This document shows, one piece after another, positions 27,581 through 36,607 of a stretch of DNA of 64,000 bases (positions are counted from its first letter, which is position 1; each line of letters begins with the position of its first letter). Below the pieces are notes generated by a model that had not been told where the DNA came from, did not search any database, and was given only the letters and a program-made list of their open reading frames with translations. The translations under genes and the position numbers were made by a program. Location: NCBI RefSeq assembly GCF_028023875.1, contig NZ_JAQIPB010000007.1:186001-250000 (forward strand), written 5' to 3'. This stretch comes from Xenophilus arseniciresistens. GTDB lineage: Bacteria; Pseudomonadota; Gammaproteobacteria; Burkholderiales; Burkholderiaceae_C.

Positions 27581-28354
27581 CTACTCCACCCCCAGCAAGT
27601 CGTAGATGCGGCTCACGTGCTGCCCGAAGGCCGGGCTGGTCTTGAGGTGCAGCTTGCGCGGCGCGGGCAGGTCGATGGCGAAATGGTCGGCCATGCGGGC
27701 CGGGCCGGCCGTGAGCACGGCGCAGTGCGTGCCCAGGAACACGGCCTCCTGGATGCTGTGGGTCACGACGACGAAGGTCTTGCCCGTCTCTTCCCAGATG
27801 CGCAGCATCTCCAGGTTCATCTTCTCGCGCGTCAGGGCGTCGAGTGCGCCGAAGGGCTCGTCCATCAGCACCAGTTTGGGGTCGTGCACCAGTGCGCGCG
27901 CAATGGCCGCGCGCTGCTGCATGCCGCCCGAGAGTTCATAAGGCAGCTTGTCGGCAAAGCCCGAGAGGCCCACCATGTCCAGCAGCGCCAGCGCGCGCGC
28001 TCGCGCGGCCTTTTTGTCCAGCCCCAGGATGTCGGCCGGCAGCAGCACGTTGTCGAGGATGGTGCGCCACTTCAGCAGCAGCGGCTGCTGGAACACCATT
28101 CCCACGTCGCGACCGGGCTGGAAGGTGCTGCCGCCGCCGATCTCCAGCGTGCCGCCATCGTGGCCATGCAACCCGGCCAGGATCTTCAGCAAGGTGGACT
28201 TGCCGCAGCCCGAAGGCCCCACCAGCGACACCATGTCGCCCGCGTGGATGTCCATGGACACGTCCGAGACCGCGAGGAACTCCTCGTTCCTCTTGCGGTA
28301 GACCTTGCGCAGCTGGCGCATGCGGATCAGGGGTTCGCTCATGCTGTTGCTCAT
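27581..28354 (-). CDS. ABC transporter ATPase, nitrate/sulfonate/taurine type
   Basis: A 257-residue ATPase of the SsuB/TauB/ThiY-associated family. Walker A is GPSGCGKST, the signature LSGGMQQR, Walker B LVLMDEPFGALD and the switch TVVVTHS-like (FVVVTHSIQEAVFL). The ATG at 28354 (MSNSMSEPL) is chosen, with a second possible ATG at 28342; the longer open frame lies inside the aldolase gene. It is the last gene of the leftward operon and works with the permease at the operon head (31388-32266) and the binding protein encoded divergently (33154-34161). Confidence 0.93.
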   Translation of the reverse strand: MSNSMSEPLIRMRQLRKVYRKRNEEFLAVSDVSMDIHAGDMVSLVGPSGCGKSTLLKILAGLHGHDGGTLEIGGGSTFQPGRDVGMVFQQPLLLKWRTILDNVLLPADILGLDKKAARARALALLDMVGLSGFADKLPYELSGGMQQRAAIARALVHDPKLVLMDEPFGALDALTREKMNLEMLRIWEETGKTFVVVTHSIQEAVFLGTHCAVLTAGPARMADHFAIDLPAPRKLHLKTSPAFGQHVSRIYDLLGVE

Positions 28355-28376
28355 GTGCCTGTGGGGTCGGGCCGGC

Positions 28377-29447
28377 TCAGGCCAGCCAGCGGCCCAGGTT
28401 CTCGCGCACGAAGGCGTCGTCCGAAAGCTGCTCGCCGTGCGCGCGGTAGACGCGGTCGATCTCCTGCGCCTGGCCTGCGCCCAACCCTTCGGCCGGGTCC
28501 AGGCACCAGATGCCTTCGAGCAGGCCCTGGCGGCGCAGCACCTCATGGCAGCCCGCGATGCAGCCGTGGAAGTTGTTGCGCACGTCGAAGAAGGCCGAGT
28601 TGCAGTCGGTCACGCGCGCGTCCAGCGCCAGCAGCTCGGGCGGCAGCGCGCCGCCCTGCGTGGCGAGCGTGCGCTTGATCTGCGCCAGCTGCTCCACGGC
28701 CCGGGCCGTCCACACCGACCAGTGGCCCAGCAGGCCGCCGCGAAAGCGCACGTCCACCGGCTGGCCGTCGCGCATGGCGCGCAGGGGCAGGGCGAGGTCC
28801 AGCACGATGTGGTCGTCGTTGCCGGTGTAGAGGAACACGCGCTCCTCGGCCCGCGCCTCCACCACGCCGCGCACCACGTCCAGGGTGCGGTAGCGGTTGA
28901 AGGGCGCGACCTTGATGGCCAGCACGTTGGGAATGCTGGCAAAGCGACGCCAGAAATCGCTGGAGAGCACGGGCCCGCCCACGACGGCCTGCAGGTAGAA
29001 GCCCACCAGCGGGATTTCCTGCGCGACGGCTTCGCAGTGCGCGATGAGTTCGTCTTCCGGGGCGGATGCGAGCGCCGCCAGGCTCAGCAGGCCCGCGTGG
29101 TAGCCCAGGCCCACGGCGGTCTGCGCCTCGGCCCGCGCCTGCGCCGTGGGGCCGCACAGGCCCGCGACCATGGCCATGGGCCGCCCGGTCCAGGCGGCGC
29201 GGTCTTCGGCGGCGGCGCGCAGCACGGTCTCGTACAGGCCGCGCTCGCGGATCGCGAACTGCGTGGTGTGCACGCCCACGGCCAGGCCGCCCGCGCCAGC
29301 GTCCACGTAATAGCGCGTGAGCGCGCGCTGGCGGCGCCGGTCCAACTGGCGCTGCGCGTCCAGGGCCAGCGGGTGGGCGGGGATCACCGTGCCCTGCGCC
29401 AGCAGGTTCAGCACGTCGGCGGGAAGGTCGTCTCGGAGCAGGGCCAT
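28377..29447 (-). CDS. Dihydrodipicolinate synthase (DapA/NAL) family aldolase-like protein
   Basis: A 356-residue TIM-barrel protein of the DHDPS/N-acetylneuraminate lyase superfamily, about 60 residues longer than DapA. The N-terminus has GTVIPAHPLAL, and the Schiff-base Lys appears in AIKVAPFNRYRTLDV, with VGFYLQ where DapA has its active-site Tyr loop. The extra C-terminal region (from about residue 260) is Cys/His-containing (FHGCIAGCHE). Such proteins cleave or form C-C bonds next to pyruvate or other 2-oxo acids. Lying between the importer genes, it probably metabolises the imported solute. ATG 29447 is preceded by an AGGAACTCCC leader. Confidence 0.82.
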   Translation of the reverse strand: MALLRDDLPADVLNLLAQGTVIPAHPLALDAQRQLDRRRQRALTRYYVDAGAGGLAVGVHTTQFAIRERGLYETVLRAAAEDRAAWTGRPMAMVAGLCGPTAQARAEAQTAVGLGYHAGLLSLAALASAPEDELIAHCEAVAQEIPLVGFYLQAVVGGPVLSSDFWRRFASIPNVLAIKVAPFNRYRTLDVVRGVVEARAEERVFLYTGNDDHIVLDLALPLRAMRDGQPVDVRFRGGLLGHWSVWTARAVEQLAQIKRTLATQGGALPPELLALDARVTDCNSAFFDVRNNFHGCIAGCHEVLRRQGLLEGIWCLDPAEGLGAGQAQEIDRVYRAHGEQLSDDAFVRENLGRWLA

Positions 29448-29482
29448 GGGAGTTCCTGGATGAGGGATGGGCGGCTTTGTCT

Positions 29483-30337
29483 TCAGCCGTATTCGGGGCC
29501 GGCGACGGCGTGGATGAAGCTGCTGTGGCCGCGCACGGGGCCGCCACCGCGGCGCATGCGCGCGAAGGGGCGCTGCTGGCTGAAGCCGGCCTGGGCCAGG
29601 CGCTCGCGCAGCGCAGCGCGCGCGTCCGGCACGTCGATGAAGAGCTGGCCGTCCAGCGCACCGCAGGCCTGTTCGAGCAGGCGCAGCGCCGCGGCATCGT
29701 CGCTCGCGATCAGCGGGCCGATGTGGTGCGCGACGCGGCCGCGCCGCACGATGGCAAAGCCCTGCGCATCGCGCAGCAGCTGGCTGCCTTCGCGCAGCGC
29801 CAGGTCTTGCAGCACCGCGGGGCGAGGCTGGCCCAGGGCCTGCGCATCCAGCGCGGCCAGGGCCTCGAGTGCGTCGCTGCTGGCACGGCCCTGCGGCAGC
29901 GGCGCGCCGGTGGCCGGCCTGGGCTCGCGCTGCCAGCGCGCGAGGCGCCACAGCGGCTCGAAGCCGTACTGCACATACAGCGCCTCGCCGGCGGGCGTGG
30001 CGTCCAGCCAGGCGCTGCGGCCCTGGCGTTCCAGGTCCTGCAGGCAGGCTTCGAACACGGTGCGGCCCAGGCCGCGGCCACGGCTGGCCGGATCGACCAG
30101 GATCATGCTGATCCACGCATCGTGCGCGCCCATGGGCAGCACGGCGCCGCTGGCGACGATGCGCTGCTGTGCGGCATCGCGCACCACATGGATGCGGCCT
30201 TCGCGCGCGAACAGGGCCCAGTCCTCATCGGTCTGGTTCCACTGGCTCTGCAGCACCAGCTCGCCCAGCATGGCGAGCGTGGCGGCGTCCAGGGCGGCCA
30301 GCGCTTCGGCGCGCGCGGCAGGCTCAGTACTTGCCAT
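29483..30337 (-). CDS. GNAT acetyltransferase with C-terminal second GNAT-like domain
   Basis: A 284-residue GNAT protein. The N-terminal domain has the acetyl-CoA loop [19 protein letters not shown] (motif RGRGLG) and YVQYGFEPL; the C-terminal half resembles the Acetyltransf_18 (YitH/HolE-type) domain. The start overlaps the epimerase stop by 14 bp, pointing to translational coupling. In the context of an aldolase, an epimerase and an importer it may acetylate an amino-sugar-like or amino-acid-like substrate, but this is a guess from context. Confidence 0.83.
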   Translation of the reverse strand: MASTEPAARAEALAALDAATLAMLGELVLQSQWNQTDEDWALFAREGRIHVVRDAAQQRIVASGAVLPMGAHDAWISMILVDPASRGRGLGRTVFEACLQDLERQGRSAWLDATPAGEALYVQYGFEPLWRLARWQREPRPATGAPLPQGRASSDALEALAALDAQALGQPRPAVLQDLALREGSQLLRDAQGFAIVRRGRVAHHIGPLIASDDAAALRLLEQACGALDGQLFIDVPDARAALRERLAQAGFSQQRPFARMRRGGGPVRGHSSFIHAVAGPEYG

Positions 30338-31391
30338 CCCGCTTCTCGAACTTGGTCGGCTTGCCGTACAGGCGCTGCTCGCGCGAGATCCAGTCGGCCA
30401 CCCAGGCGATCTGCTGCGACAGCGGCACGCGCGGATAGCCGAACAGGCGCTCGGCCGCGCCGGTGTTCATCAGCCAGGCGGTGGGCGCTTCCTCGCCGGT
30501 GATCTGCACGCGCTTGCCGAAGCGGCGGCCGAACTCCTCGGCCAGCCAGCGGATGGAGGTGGTCTCGGGGCCGGTCACGTTCAGCGGCGAGGTGGGCACC
30601 GTGGCGGCCGCCAGGCAGCGCAGGGCCTGCGCGTTGGCATCGCCCTGCCAGATCACGTTCACGTGGCCCATGGTCACGTCCACGCTTTCGCCGCGCCACA
30701 CCTTCTGTGCCACGTCGGCCAGCACGCCGTAGCGCAGGTCGATGGCGTAGCTCAGCCGGTACAGCCGGCCGGGCGTGCCGTGCTGCTGCGAGAAGTACTC
30801 GAACATGCGCTCGCGGCCCACGCAGGAGTTGGCGTATTCGCCGGGCGGATCGGGCGGCAGCGCTTCGCTGGCGCCCTGGCCGGTCACGGGCACGAAGGGG
30901 TACACGCAGGCGGTGGAGAAAGCCACGATGCGCGAGCGGCGGAAGGTCTGCGCCACCAGCGCAGGCACATGCACGTTCATGGCCCAGGTCAGCGGGTTGT
31001 TGCCTTCGCCGCCGAACTTTCGCCCGGCCATGAAGATCACGTTGGGGCACTGCGGCAGCTCGGCCAGTGCGGCGGCATCGAGCAGGTCGCAGGCGATGGT
31101 CTCGACGCCGTGGCCGGCCAGCATCTCGCGCACGCCGGCTTCGCTGAAGCGGGCGACGGCGATCACGCGGTGCTGCGGCGCCATGGCGTTGCGCGCCAGG
31201 CGGGCCAGGGTGGGGCCCATCTTGCCGCCTGCACCCAGGATCAGCAGGTCGCCGCTCACGCGGGCCAGGTCGTCGATCAGCGCCTGCGTGGGCAGGGCCA
31301 GGAAGTCTTCCAGCGCTTCCTCGCTGTCGAAGCGGTCGGGCCACGCGCTGTTGTCGAGCGTGCGGGGCAGGGCGGTGGGGGTTGTGCTCAT
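30324..31391 (-). CDS. NAD-dependent epimerase/dehydratase family protein
   Basis: A 355-residue extended SDR. The Rossmann motif [18 protein letters not shown] replaces the usual GxxGxxG with GAGGKMG; the active-site region is FSTACVYPF with [11 protein letters not shown], where YxxxK is replaced, so classical epimerase chemistry is uncertain. SDR features NVTGPE and [11 protein letters not shown] are conserved with nucleotide-sugar enzymes. The ATG overlaps the upstream permease stop by 4 bp and the stop overlaps the GNAT start by 14 bp. Confidence 0.83.
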   Translation of the reverse strand: MSTTPTALPRTLDNSAWPDRFDSEEALEDFLALPTQALIDDLARVSGDLLILGAGGKMGPTLARLARNAMAPQHRVIAVARFSEAGVREMLAGHGVETIACDLLDAAALAELPQCPNVIFMAGRKFGGEGNNPLTWAMNVHVPALVAQTFRRSRIVAFSTACVYPFVPVTGQGASEALPPDPPGEYANSCVGRERMFEYFSQQHGTPGRLYRLSYAIDLRYGVLADVAQKVWRGESVDVTMGHVNVIWQGDANAQALRCLAAATVPTSPLNVTGPETTSIRWLAEEFGRRFGKRVQITGEEAPTAWLMNTGAAERLFGYPRVPLSQQIAWVADWISREQRLYGKPTKFEKRDGKY

Positions 31392-32266
31392 TGGATGCGG
31401 GCGTCCTGGGTGATGAAACGGCGCTCCAGCAGCAGTACCAGCAGGTACAGCAGCACGCCGATGCCGGTGATCAGCAGCACGGCCATGAAGACCGCGGCCG
31501 TGTCGAGCGAGGCCTGCACCTGGATCATCAGGTAGCCCAGGCCCTTGTCGGAAGCGATGAATTCGCCGACCACCGCGCCGGCCACGGCCAGCACGGTGGC
31601 GACCTTCATGCCCGAGAACACATAGGGCAGCGAGCCCGGCAGCTGGATGTAGCGAAAGAGCTGCCAGCGCGAGCCCTTGAGCGCGTGCACGAGGTTGAGC
31701 AGGTCGGGCTCGGTCTCATTGAGGCCGCGGATGGTGGTCAGCAGGATCGGGAAGAAGCATAGGCTGAAGGTGATCAGGATGTTGGGCCCGATGCCATAGC
31801 TGAACCACACGATGATCAGCGGCCCCAGCGCCACCTTGGGGATCATGTTGAGCGTGACCAGCAGTGGAAAGAACAGCAGGCTGAGCCAGCGGCTGGTGAC
31901 GAAGACCAGCGCGCCCAGGATGCCCAGCACCAGCCCCAGCGCATAGCCGCCGAACACCTCGAGCGCCGTGACAGCCGTGTTGGCCAGCCAGCGGTGGTTC
32001 TCGTTGGACAGCGTGGCCAGCACGGCCGAAGGCGCGGGCAGCACAAAAGGCTGGATGGCGAACAGGCGCACCACCGCTTCCCACAACAGCACGCAGCCGA
32101 CGTGCACGGCCGCGATCACGGCCCAGCGGCGCCAGGGGCCGGGTTCGCCGGCACTGGCGCTGGCGGGCACCGGGTCGGTGTGGCGGGCCGCAGACGCCGG
32201 CGTCGTCGAGGGCGAGGTGCCCGGTACTGGCGCGTGGTCAGCCGGGGCGGTGGCAGGGGCCGTCAT
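31388..32266 (-). CDS. ABC transporter permease, nitrate/sulfonate/taurine (SsuC/TauC) type
   Basis: A 292-residue inner-membrane permease, first gene of the leftward operon. It has a long Pro/Ala/Thr-rich cytoplasmic N-terminus (about 45 residues), then six membrane segments and the ATPase-contact loop [25 protein letters not shown] (EAA loop). The sequence [17 protein letters not shown] is typical of the SsuC/TauC family. The start is 30 nt downstream of the predicted transcription start of a strong promoter at 32302-32330. Substrate class ranges from sulfonates to hydroxymethylpyrimidine. Confidence 0.9.
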   Translation of the reverse strand: MTAPATAPADHAPVPGTSPSTTPASAARHTDPVPASASAGEPGPWRRWAVIAAVHVGCVLLWEAVVRLFAIQPFVLPAPSAVLATLSNENHRWLANTAVTALEVFGGYALGLVLGILGALVFVTSRWLSLLFFPLLVTLNMIPKVALGPLIIVWFSYGIGPNILITFSLCFFPILLTTIRGLNETEPDLLNLVHALKGSRWQLFRYIQLPGSLPYVFSGMKVATVLAVAGAVVGEFIASDKGLGYLMIQVQASLDTAAVFMAVLLITGIGVLLYLLVLLLERRFITQDARIQ

Positions 32267-32301
32267 GGGCGCTTTCCTTCCTGGAAGCCGTGTTGCACGG
32301 A

Positions 32302-32330
32302 ATCATAGAAGTCGCCCCAGTACTAGTCAA
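32302..32330 (-). promoter_or_regulatory. Sigma-70 promoter of the importer operon
   Basis: Read leftward: -35 TTGACT (32330-32325), 17-nt spacer, -10 TATGAT (32307-32302), both near consensus with ideal spacing. The -35 box lies within the palindromic operator at 32323-32343, so a bound TetR dimer would exclude RNA polymerase. It is the best promoter seen in the window by eye. Confidence 0.75.
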
Positions 32331-32343
32331 CCAACTGGTTGAT
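32323..32343. promoter_or_regulatory. TetR-type operator, copy 1
   Basis: The palindrome TCAACCA-AC-TGGTTGA (32327-32342) has perfect 7-bp arms and is preceded by CTAG. Copy 2, at 33085-33107, shares the 12-mer CTAGTCAACCAA. Its overlap with the -35 box of the importer operon and its position at the 3' side of the TetR gene suggest repression of the operon by that TetR protein. Confidence 0.65.
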
Positions 32344-32374
32344 AAAAACTCGGCTTGGCTGCGCCGGTCCTTTG

Positions 32375-33046
32375 TCAGGGTCTCAGTGCATTGAGCGCGA
32401 ACTCGATCACATGCCGCCGCCGCTGCACCAGCGCGCCCTTGGAGCCCAGCGACTTGCCGAAGATGGCCGACAGCGTGTGGTTGTTGGAGAAGAAGAAGTA
32501 CGAGATGCCGGCGATGGAGATGTAGAGGTGGACGGCGTCCATGTCGCGCCGGAACACGCCCTGCGCCGCGCCGCGCTCCAGCGTGCGCTCCAGCATCTCG
32601 ATGAAGGGCGAATGCATGCGCTTGAGCCGCTCGGAGGCCAGGATGTGCTGGCCCTGGTTGCGGTTCTCGTCGGCCAGCAGTGCGATGAATTCAGGGTGCT
32701 CGGCCAGGTAGTCGAAGGAGAAGCCGATGAGCTGGGTCATGGCGTCCACCGGCTCCAGCGCGCCCAGCGACAGTGCCTGTTCCTTCTCGCGGATCTGCGC
32801 ATAGACCGATTCGAGCGCCACCAGGTACAGGCCCTGCTTGCTCTCGAAGTAGTGGTAGACGAGCTGCTTGTTCACGCCGGCCACGCGCGCGATCTCGTCC
32901 ACCCGCGCGCCGGCGAAACCGCTGCGCGAGAACTCGTCCACGGCCGCCTGCACCAGGGCTTCGCGGGTGGCCGCGGCGTCGCGCCGGGCCGTTGCCTTCT
33001 TGGGCGCAGAAGCAGCTGCGGCCCGTGTGGGTGTGAGGGTGGCCAT
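32375..33046 (-). CDS. TetR family regulator (RutR/NicS-like)
   Basis: A 223-residue regulator with a Lys/Ala-rich N-terminal tail (about 20 residues), the helix-turn-helix at about 40-75 (VDEIARVAGVNKQLVYHYFESKQGLY) and a TetR_C domain resembling RutR or NicS types. It lies between the importer operon and the divergent binding-protein gene; matching operator-like palindromes sit on both sides (32323-32343 and 33085-33107). It therefore probably represses both transcription units and itself, released by the imported compound or its product. Confidence 0.88.
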   Translation of the reverse strand: MATLTPTRAAAASAPKKATARRDAAATREALVQAAVDEFSRSGFAGARVDEIARVAGVNKQLVYHYFESKQGLYLVALESVYAQIREKEQALSLGALEPVDAMTQLIGFSFDYLAEHPEFIALLADENRNQGQHILASERLKRMHSPFIEMLERTLERGAAQGVFRRDMDAVHLYISIAGISYFFFSNNHTLSAIFGKSLGSKGALVQRRRHVIEFALNALRP

Positions 33047-33084
33047 GGAACTCCTTGAATGCTTGTTCTGGATGGAAGCGATTG

Positions 33085-33107
33085 CTAGTCAACCAAACAG
33101 TTGGTAG
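33085..33107. promoter_or_regulatory. TetR-type operator, copy 2, in the divergent promoter
   Basis: CTAGTCAACCAA at 33085-33096 repeats the start of copy 1 exactly; the right arm TTGGT at 33101-33105 pairs with ACCAA. On the plus strand TTGCTA (33082-33087) and TAGCAT (33105-33110), 17 nt apart, can serve as -35 and -10 for the binding-protein gene. On the minus strand TTGACT at 33093-33088 can serve the TetR gene. A repressor bound here would cover both promoters. Confidence 0.6.
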
Positions 33108-33153
33108 CATGAATTTTAGTCCTGCGAATCAGCCTTCATTCTGGAGTGATCCC

Positions 33154-34161
33154 ATGCGCCTTCCCGCGTCGAGCCGTCTTCTTCTTCCTCTCCTGTGTGC
33201 CGCTGGCCTGTCGATGGCCGCGGGGCTCGCGCAGGCGGCGGACACCGTCAACCTGATGCTGAACTGGACGCCGACGGCGGACCATTCGCCGCTGTATTTC
33301 GCCCGCGCCAAGGGTTGGTACAAGGAGGCGGGCATCGATCTGAACATCGAGGCGGGCAAGGGCTCGGCGCTGTCGGCCCAGCGCGTGGGCGTGGGCGGCG
33401 CGAACATCGGGATCGCCGACCTGCCCACGGCCATGCAGGCGGTGGGCAAGGGTGCCGATCTCAAGGCCGTGATGGTGATCTACGCCAACAGCCCGCAGGG
33501 CTTCTACTGGCTCAAGTCCTCGGGCATCCAGGGGCCCAAGGACTTCGCCGGCCGCAAGATCGGCAACCCGCCCGGCGACGCGGCGCGCCTGATGTGGCCC
33601 GCCTTTGCCAAGAAAAACGGCATCGATGCCGGCGGCGTGAACTTCGTGAACGTGAGCCCGCCGGCCAAGGTGGGGGCGCTCAAGAGCAAGTCGGTGGACA
33701 TCATCAGCGACTTCTACAACGAGCACGACCTGAAGGTGCGCGAGTTCGGCGAGGACCTGGGCTTCGTCTCGTGGCGCAGCGTGGGCGTGAACGTGTACGG
33801 CAACTCGCTGGTGGTCAACGGCGCCTTCCTCAAGTCCAAGCCCGAGGTGGTGCGCAAGTTCATGGCCGTCACGCAGCGCGCGTATGGCGCCTGCGTGAAG
33901 GACTTCAACCCCTGCCTGGAGGCGCTGACGGCCTCGGTCAGCGGGCTCTCGCCCGACAACCAGCGCGACCAGTGGGAGCGCATCAAGCAGCTGATGCGCG
34001 ACGAGACCACCACCAAGGTGGCGCTGGGCGCTTTCGACGCAGCGCGCGTGAAGGCCGACTACGAACTGGTGCGCGAGCTGATCGGCATCGAGAAGGCATT
34101 TGACCCGGCGGCGCTGACGACCAACGAGTACCTGGACAAGGGTGTGCGCATGGCGCCTTGA
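33154..34161 (+). CDS. NMT1/THI5-like (SsuA/TauA) ABC substrate-binding protein
   Basis: A 335-residue periplasmic binding protein. The signal peptide has PMRLPASSRLLLPLLCA-type hydrophobic core with cleavage near AQA (residue 28), followed by NLMLNWTPTADHSPLYFARAKGWYKEAGID, the hallmark of the NMT1/THI5 and SsuA families. ATG 33154 with GGAG eight bases upstream is chosen; two earlier in-frame ATGs (33055, 33109) lack a ribosome site and signal features. It provides the missing binding subunit for the ABC permease and ATPase at 31388-32266 and 27581-28354. Confidence 0.9.
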   Translation: MRLPASSRLLLPLLCAAGLSMAAGLAQAADTVNLMLNWTPTADHSPLYFARAKGWYKEAGIDLNIEAGKGSALSAQRVGVGGANIGIADLPTAMQAVGKGADLKAVMVIYANSPQGFYWLKSSGIQGPKDFAGRKIGNPPGDAARLMWPAFAKKNGIDAGGVNFVNVSPPAKVGALKSKSVDIISDFYNEHDLKVREFGEDLGFVSWRSVGVNVYGNSLVVNGAFLKSKPEVVRKFMAVTQRAYGACVKDFNPCLEALTASVSGLSPDNQRDQWERIKQLMRDETTTKVALGAFDAARVKADYELVRELIGIEKAFDPAALTTNEYLDKGVRMAP

Positions 34162-34204
34162 GTGCCATGCCGACCCGGACCGGGCCGGCCGCGCCCAGCG
34201 CGCG

Positions 34205-34624
34205 CTATTCCTGCGCCGGCAAGGCCCGTGGCCGGCCGTTGTCGTCGATGGCCACGTAGGTCAGGGTGGCCTCGGTGACCTTCACGTACTCGCCCTGCTG
34301 GCGGATGCGTTCGGCGAAGACCTCGACCTTCACGGTGATGGAGGTGCGCCCCACGCGCGTGACGGCAGCGTAGAAGGACAGGATGTCGCCCACCTTCACG
34401 GGCTGCTTGAAGATGAATTCGTTCACCGCCACCGTGGCCATGCGGCCCGCGGTGTAGCGCGCCGGCAGCACGGAGCCGGCCAGGTCCACCTGGGCCATCA
34501 CCCAGCCGCCGAAGATGTCGCCGTTGCTGTTGGTGTCGGCCGGCATCGGGATCACCTTGAGCACCAGTTCCATGTCGGCGGGCAGGCTCTTGAGCGGCGC
34601 ATGCGTGATGGTGGAAGTGGTCAT
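34205..34624 (-). CDS. yciA: YciA-like acyl-CoA thioesterase
   Basis: A 139-residue hotdog thioesterase of the YciA/acyl-CoA hydrolase group. The core is PADTNSNGDIFGGWVMAQVDLAG, with the catalytic Asp of the hotdog helix, followed by GRMATVAVNEFIFKQPVKVGD and VGRTSITVKVEVF. ATG 34624 is chosen; the upstream open frame to 34687 has no family similarity. It is divergent from the Atm1-like exporter gene, 37 bp apart, so both may share one promoter region. It converges with the importer binding-protein gene. Confidence 0.9.
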   Translation of the reverse strand: MTTSTITHAPLKSLPADMELVLKVIPMPADTNSNGDIFGGWVMAQVDLAGSVLPARYTAGRMATVAVNEFIFKQPVKVGDILSFYAAVTRVGRTSITVKVEVFAERIRQQGEYVKVTEATLTYVAIDDNGRPRALPAQE

Positions 34625-34661
34625 CGGCACAATCTCGGAAAACAACAGGGCCGCGATTGTC

Positions 34662-36560
34662 ATGCAGGCGACGCAGCCCCCCGCCATGTCACGCGCCTAC
34701 GCCTCCTCGACCGCCGACGTCCCCGCTGCTGCCACCGGCCCTTCGGCCGGGCGTTCCGATGCAGCCACCCTGCGGCGGCTCTTTCCCTACCTGTGGCGCT
34801 ACAAATGGCGGGTGCTGGCGGCGCTGGCTTTCATGGTGGGCGCCAAGCTGGCCAACGTGGGCGTGCCGGTGCTGCTCAAGCACCTGGTGGACGCGATGGA
34901 CATCCGGCCCGGCGACGCCCAGGCGCTGCTGGCCGTGCCCGCGGCGCTGCTGCTGGGCTACGGCCTGCTGCGCTTTTCCACCTCGCTGTTCACCGAGCTG
35001 CGCGAACTGGTCTTTGCCAAGGCCACCGAGGGTGCCTCGCGCTCCATCGCGCTGGAGGTTTTCGGCCACCTGCACAGCCTGAGCCTGCGCTTTCACCTGG
35101 AGCGCCAGACCGGCGGCATGACGCGCGACATCGAGCGCGGCACGCAGGCCGTGCATTCGCTGATCTCGTACTCGCTCTACAGCATCGTGCCCACGCTGAT
35201 CGAGCTGACGCTGGTGCTGGGCATCCTCGCGGTGCGCTTCGACGCCTTCTTCGCCGTCATCACGGCGGCGGCGCTGGTGCTGTACATCGCTTTCACCGTC
35301 TTCGTGACCGAATGGCGCACGCAGTTCCGCAAGGCCATGAACGAGCTGGGCGCGCGGGCGCAGAGCCGGGCCGTCGATTCGCTGCTGAACTACGAGACCG
35401 TCAAGTACTTCGGCAACGAGGGCTTCGAGGCCCGCCGCTACGACGAGCAGCTCGAACGCTACCGGCGCGCCGCCGTGAAGAGCCAGACCACGCTGTCGCT
35501 GCTCAACACGGGCCAGCAGCTGCTGATCGCCATCAGCCTGGTGGCGATGCTGTGGCGCGCCACGCAGGGCGTGGTCGACGGCCGCATGACGCTGGGCGAC
35601 CTGGTGATGGTCAATGCCTTCATGATCCAGCTGTACATCCCGCTCAACTTCCTGGGTGTGCTGTACCGGGAGATCAAACAGAACCTGGTGGACCTGGAGA
35701 AGATGTTCACGCTGCTCTCGCGCGAGCGCGAGGTGGCCGACGCCCCCGGCGCGCAGCCGCTGCGCATCGGCGCAAACAGCAGCGTGCGCTTCGAGGACGT
35801 GCATTTCGCCTACGACGCCGCGCGGCCCATCCTGCGCGGGCTGAGCTTCGAGATCCCGGCCGGCCAGACGGTGGCGGTGGTGGGGCCTTCGGGCTCGGGC
35901 AAGTCCACGCTGGCGCGCCTGCTCTATCGCTTCTATGACGTGTCGCCAGAAGGCGGCGGCCACATCAGCATCGGCGGCCAGGACATCCGCAGCGTCACGC
36001 AGGCCAGCCTGCGCGCGGCCATCGGCATCGTGCCGCAGGACACCGTGCTGTTCAACGACAGCATTGGCTACAACATCGCCTACGGCCGCCCGGGCGCCAC
36101 GCAGGATGAGATCGAGGCCGTGGCGCGTGCCGCGCGCATCCACGACTTCATCGCGGGCCTGCCGCAGGGCTACCAGACGCAGGTCGGCGAGCGCGGGCTC
36201 AAGCTCTCGGGCGGCGAGAAGCAGCGCGTGGCCATTGCGCGCACCTTGCTGAAGAACCCGCCGATCCTGATCTTCGATGAGGCCACTTCGGCGCTCGATT
36301 CGGCCAACGAGCGCGCCATCCAGGCCGAGCTGGAAAGCGCGGCCCAGGGCAAGACCACGCTGCTGATCGCGCACCGGCTGTCGACGGTGGTGCATGCGCA
36401 GCAGATCCTGGTGCTCGAGGCGGGCCAGGTGGTCGAGCGCGGCACCCATGCCCAGCTGCTGGCCGCGAACGGGCGCTACGCCCGGATGTGGGCCCTGCAA
36501 CGCAGCGAGCCTTCCTCTTCATCGCCTGCGCCCGCACCGGCCCACCCCATGCCGGCCTGA
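34662..36560 (+). CDS. Atm1/HMT1-like ABC exporter (membrane and ATPase domains fused)
   Basis: A 632-residue half-transporter that probably exports glutathione-derived or heavy-metal-conjugated compounds. The membrane domain spans about residues 45-330 with the family mark NYETVKYFGNE (mitochondrial Atm1 has the same ETVKYFNNE-type motif). The ATPase domain has Walker [10 protein letters not shown], signature LSGGEKQR and Walker B ILIFDEATSALD. Start 34662 (MQATQPP) or 34686 (MSRAYAS) are both possible. The Pro/Ser-rich tail is low complexity. It functions as a dimer in the inner membrane. Confidence 0.92.
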   Translation: MQATQPPAMSRAYASSTADVPAAATGPSAGRSDAATLRRLFPYLWRYKWRVLAALAFMVGAKLANVGVPVLLKHLVDAMDIRPGDAQALLAVPAALLLGYGLLRFSTSLFTELRELVFAKATEGASRSIALEVFGHLHSLSLRFHLERQTGGMTRDIERGTQAVHSLISYSLYSIVPTLIELTLVLGILAVRFDAFFAVITAAALVLYIAFTVFVTEWRTQFRKAMNELGARAQSRAVDSLLNYETVKYFGNEGFEARRYDEQLERYRRAAVKSQTTLSLLNTGQQLLIAISLVAMLWRATQGVVDGRMTLGDLVMVNAFMIQLYIPLNFLGVLYREIKQNLVDLEKMFTLLSREREVADAPGAQPLRIGANSSVRFEDVHFAYDAARPILRGLSFEIPAGQTVAVVGPSGSGKSTLARLLYRFYDVSPEGGGHISIGGQDIRSVTQASLRAAIGIVPQDTVLFNDSIGYNIAYGRPGATQDEIEAVARAARIHDFIAGLPQGYQTQVGERGLKLSGGEKQRVAIARTLLKNPPILIFDEATSALDSANERAIQAELESAAQGKTTLLIAHRLSTVVHAQQILVLEAGQVVERGTHAQLLAANGRYARMWALQRSEPSSSSPAPAPAHPMPA

Positions 36561-36607
36561 AATCCGTCAGCGCCTTCCGCCTTTCACCGTTCGCCAGGAG
36601 CCCTCCC

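Noticed and set aside
28305-31535. 1076-residue open frame on the plus strand over the importer operon
   Set aside because: Antisense to aldolase, GNAT and epimerase genes with clear motifs; amino acid content is typical shadow.
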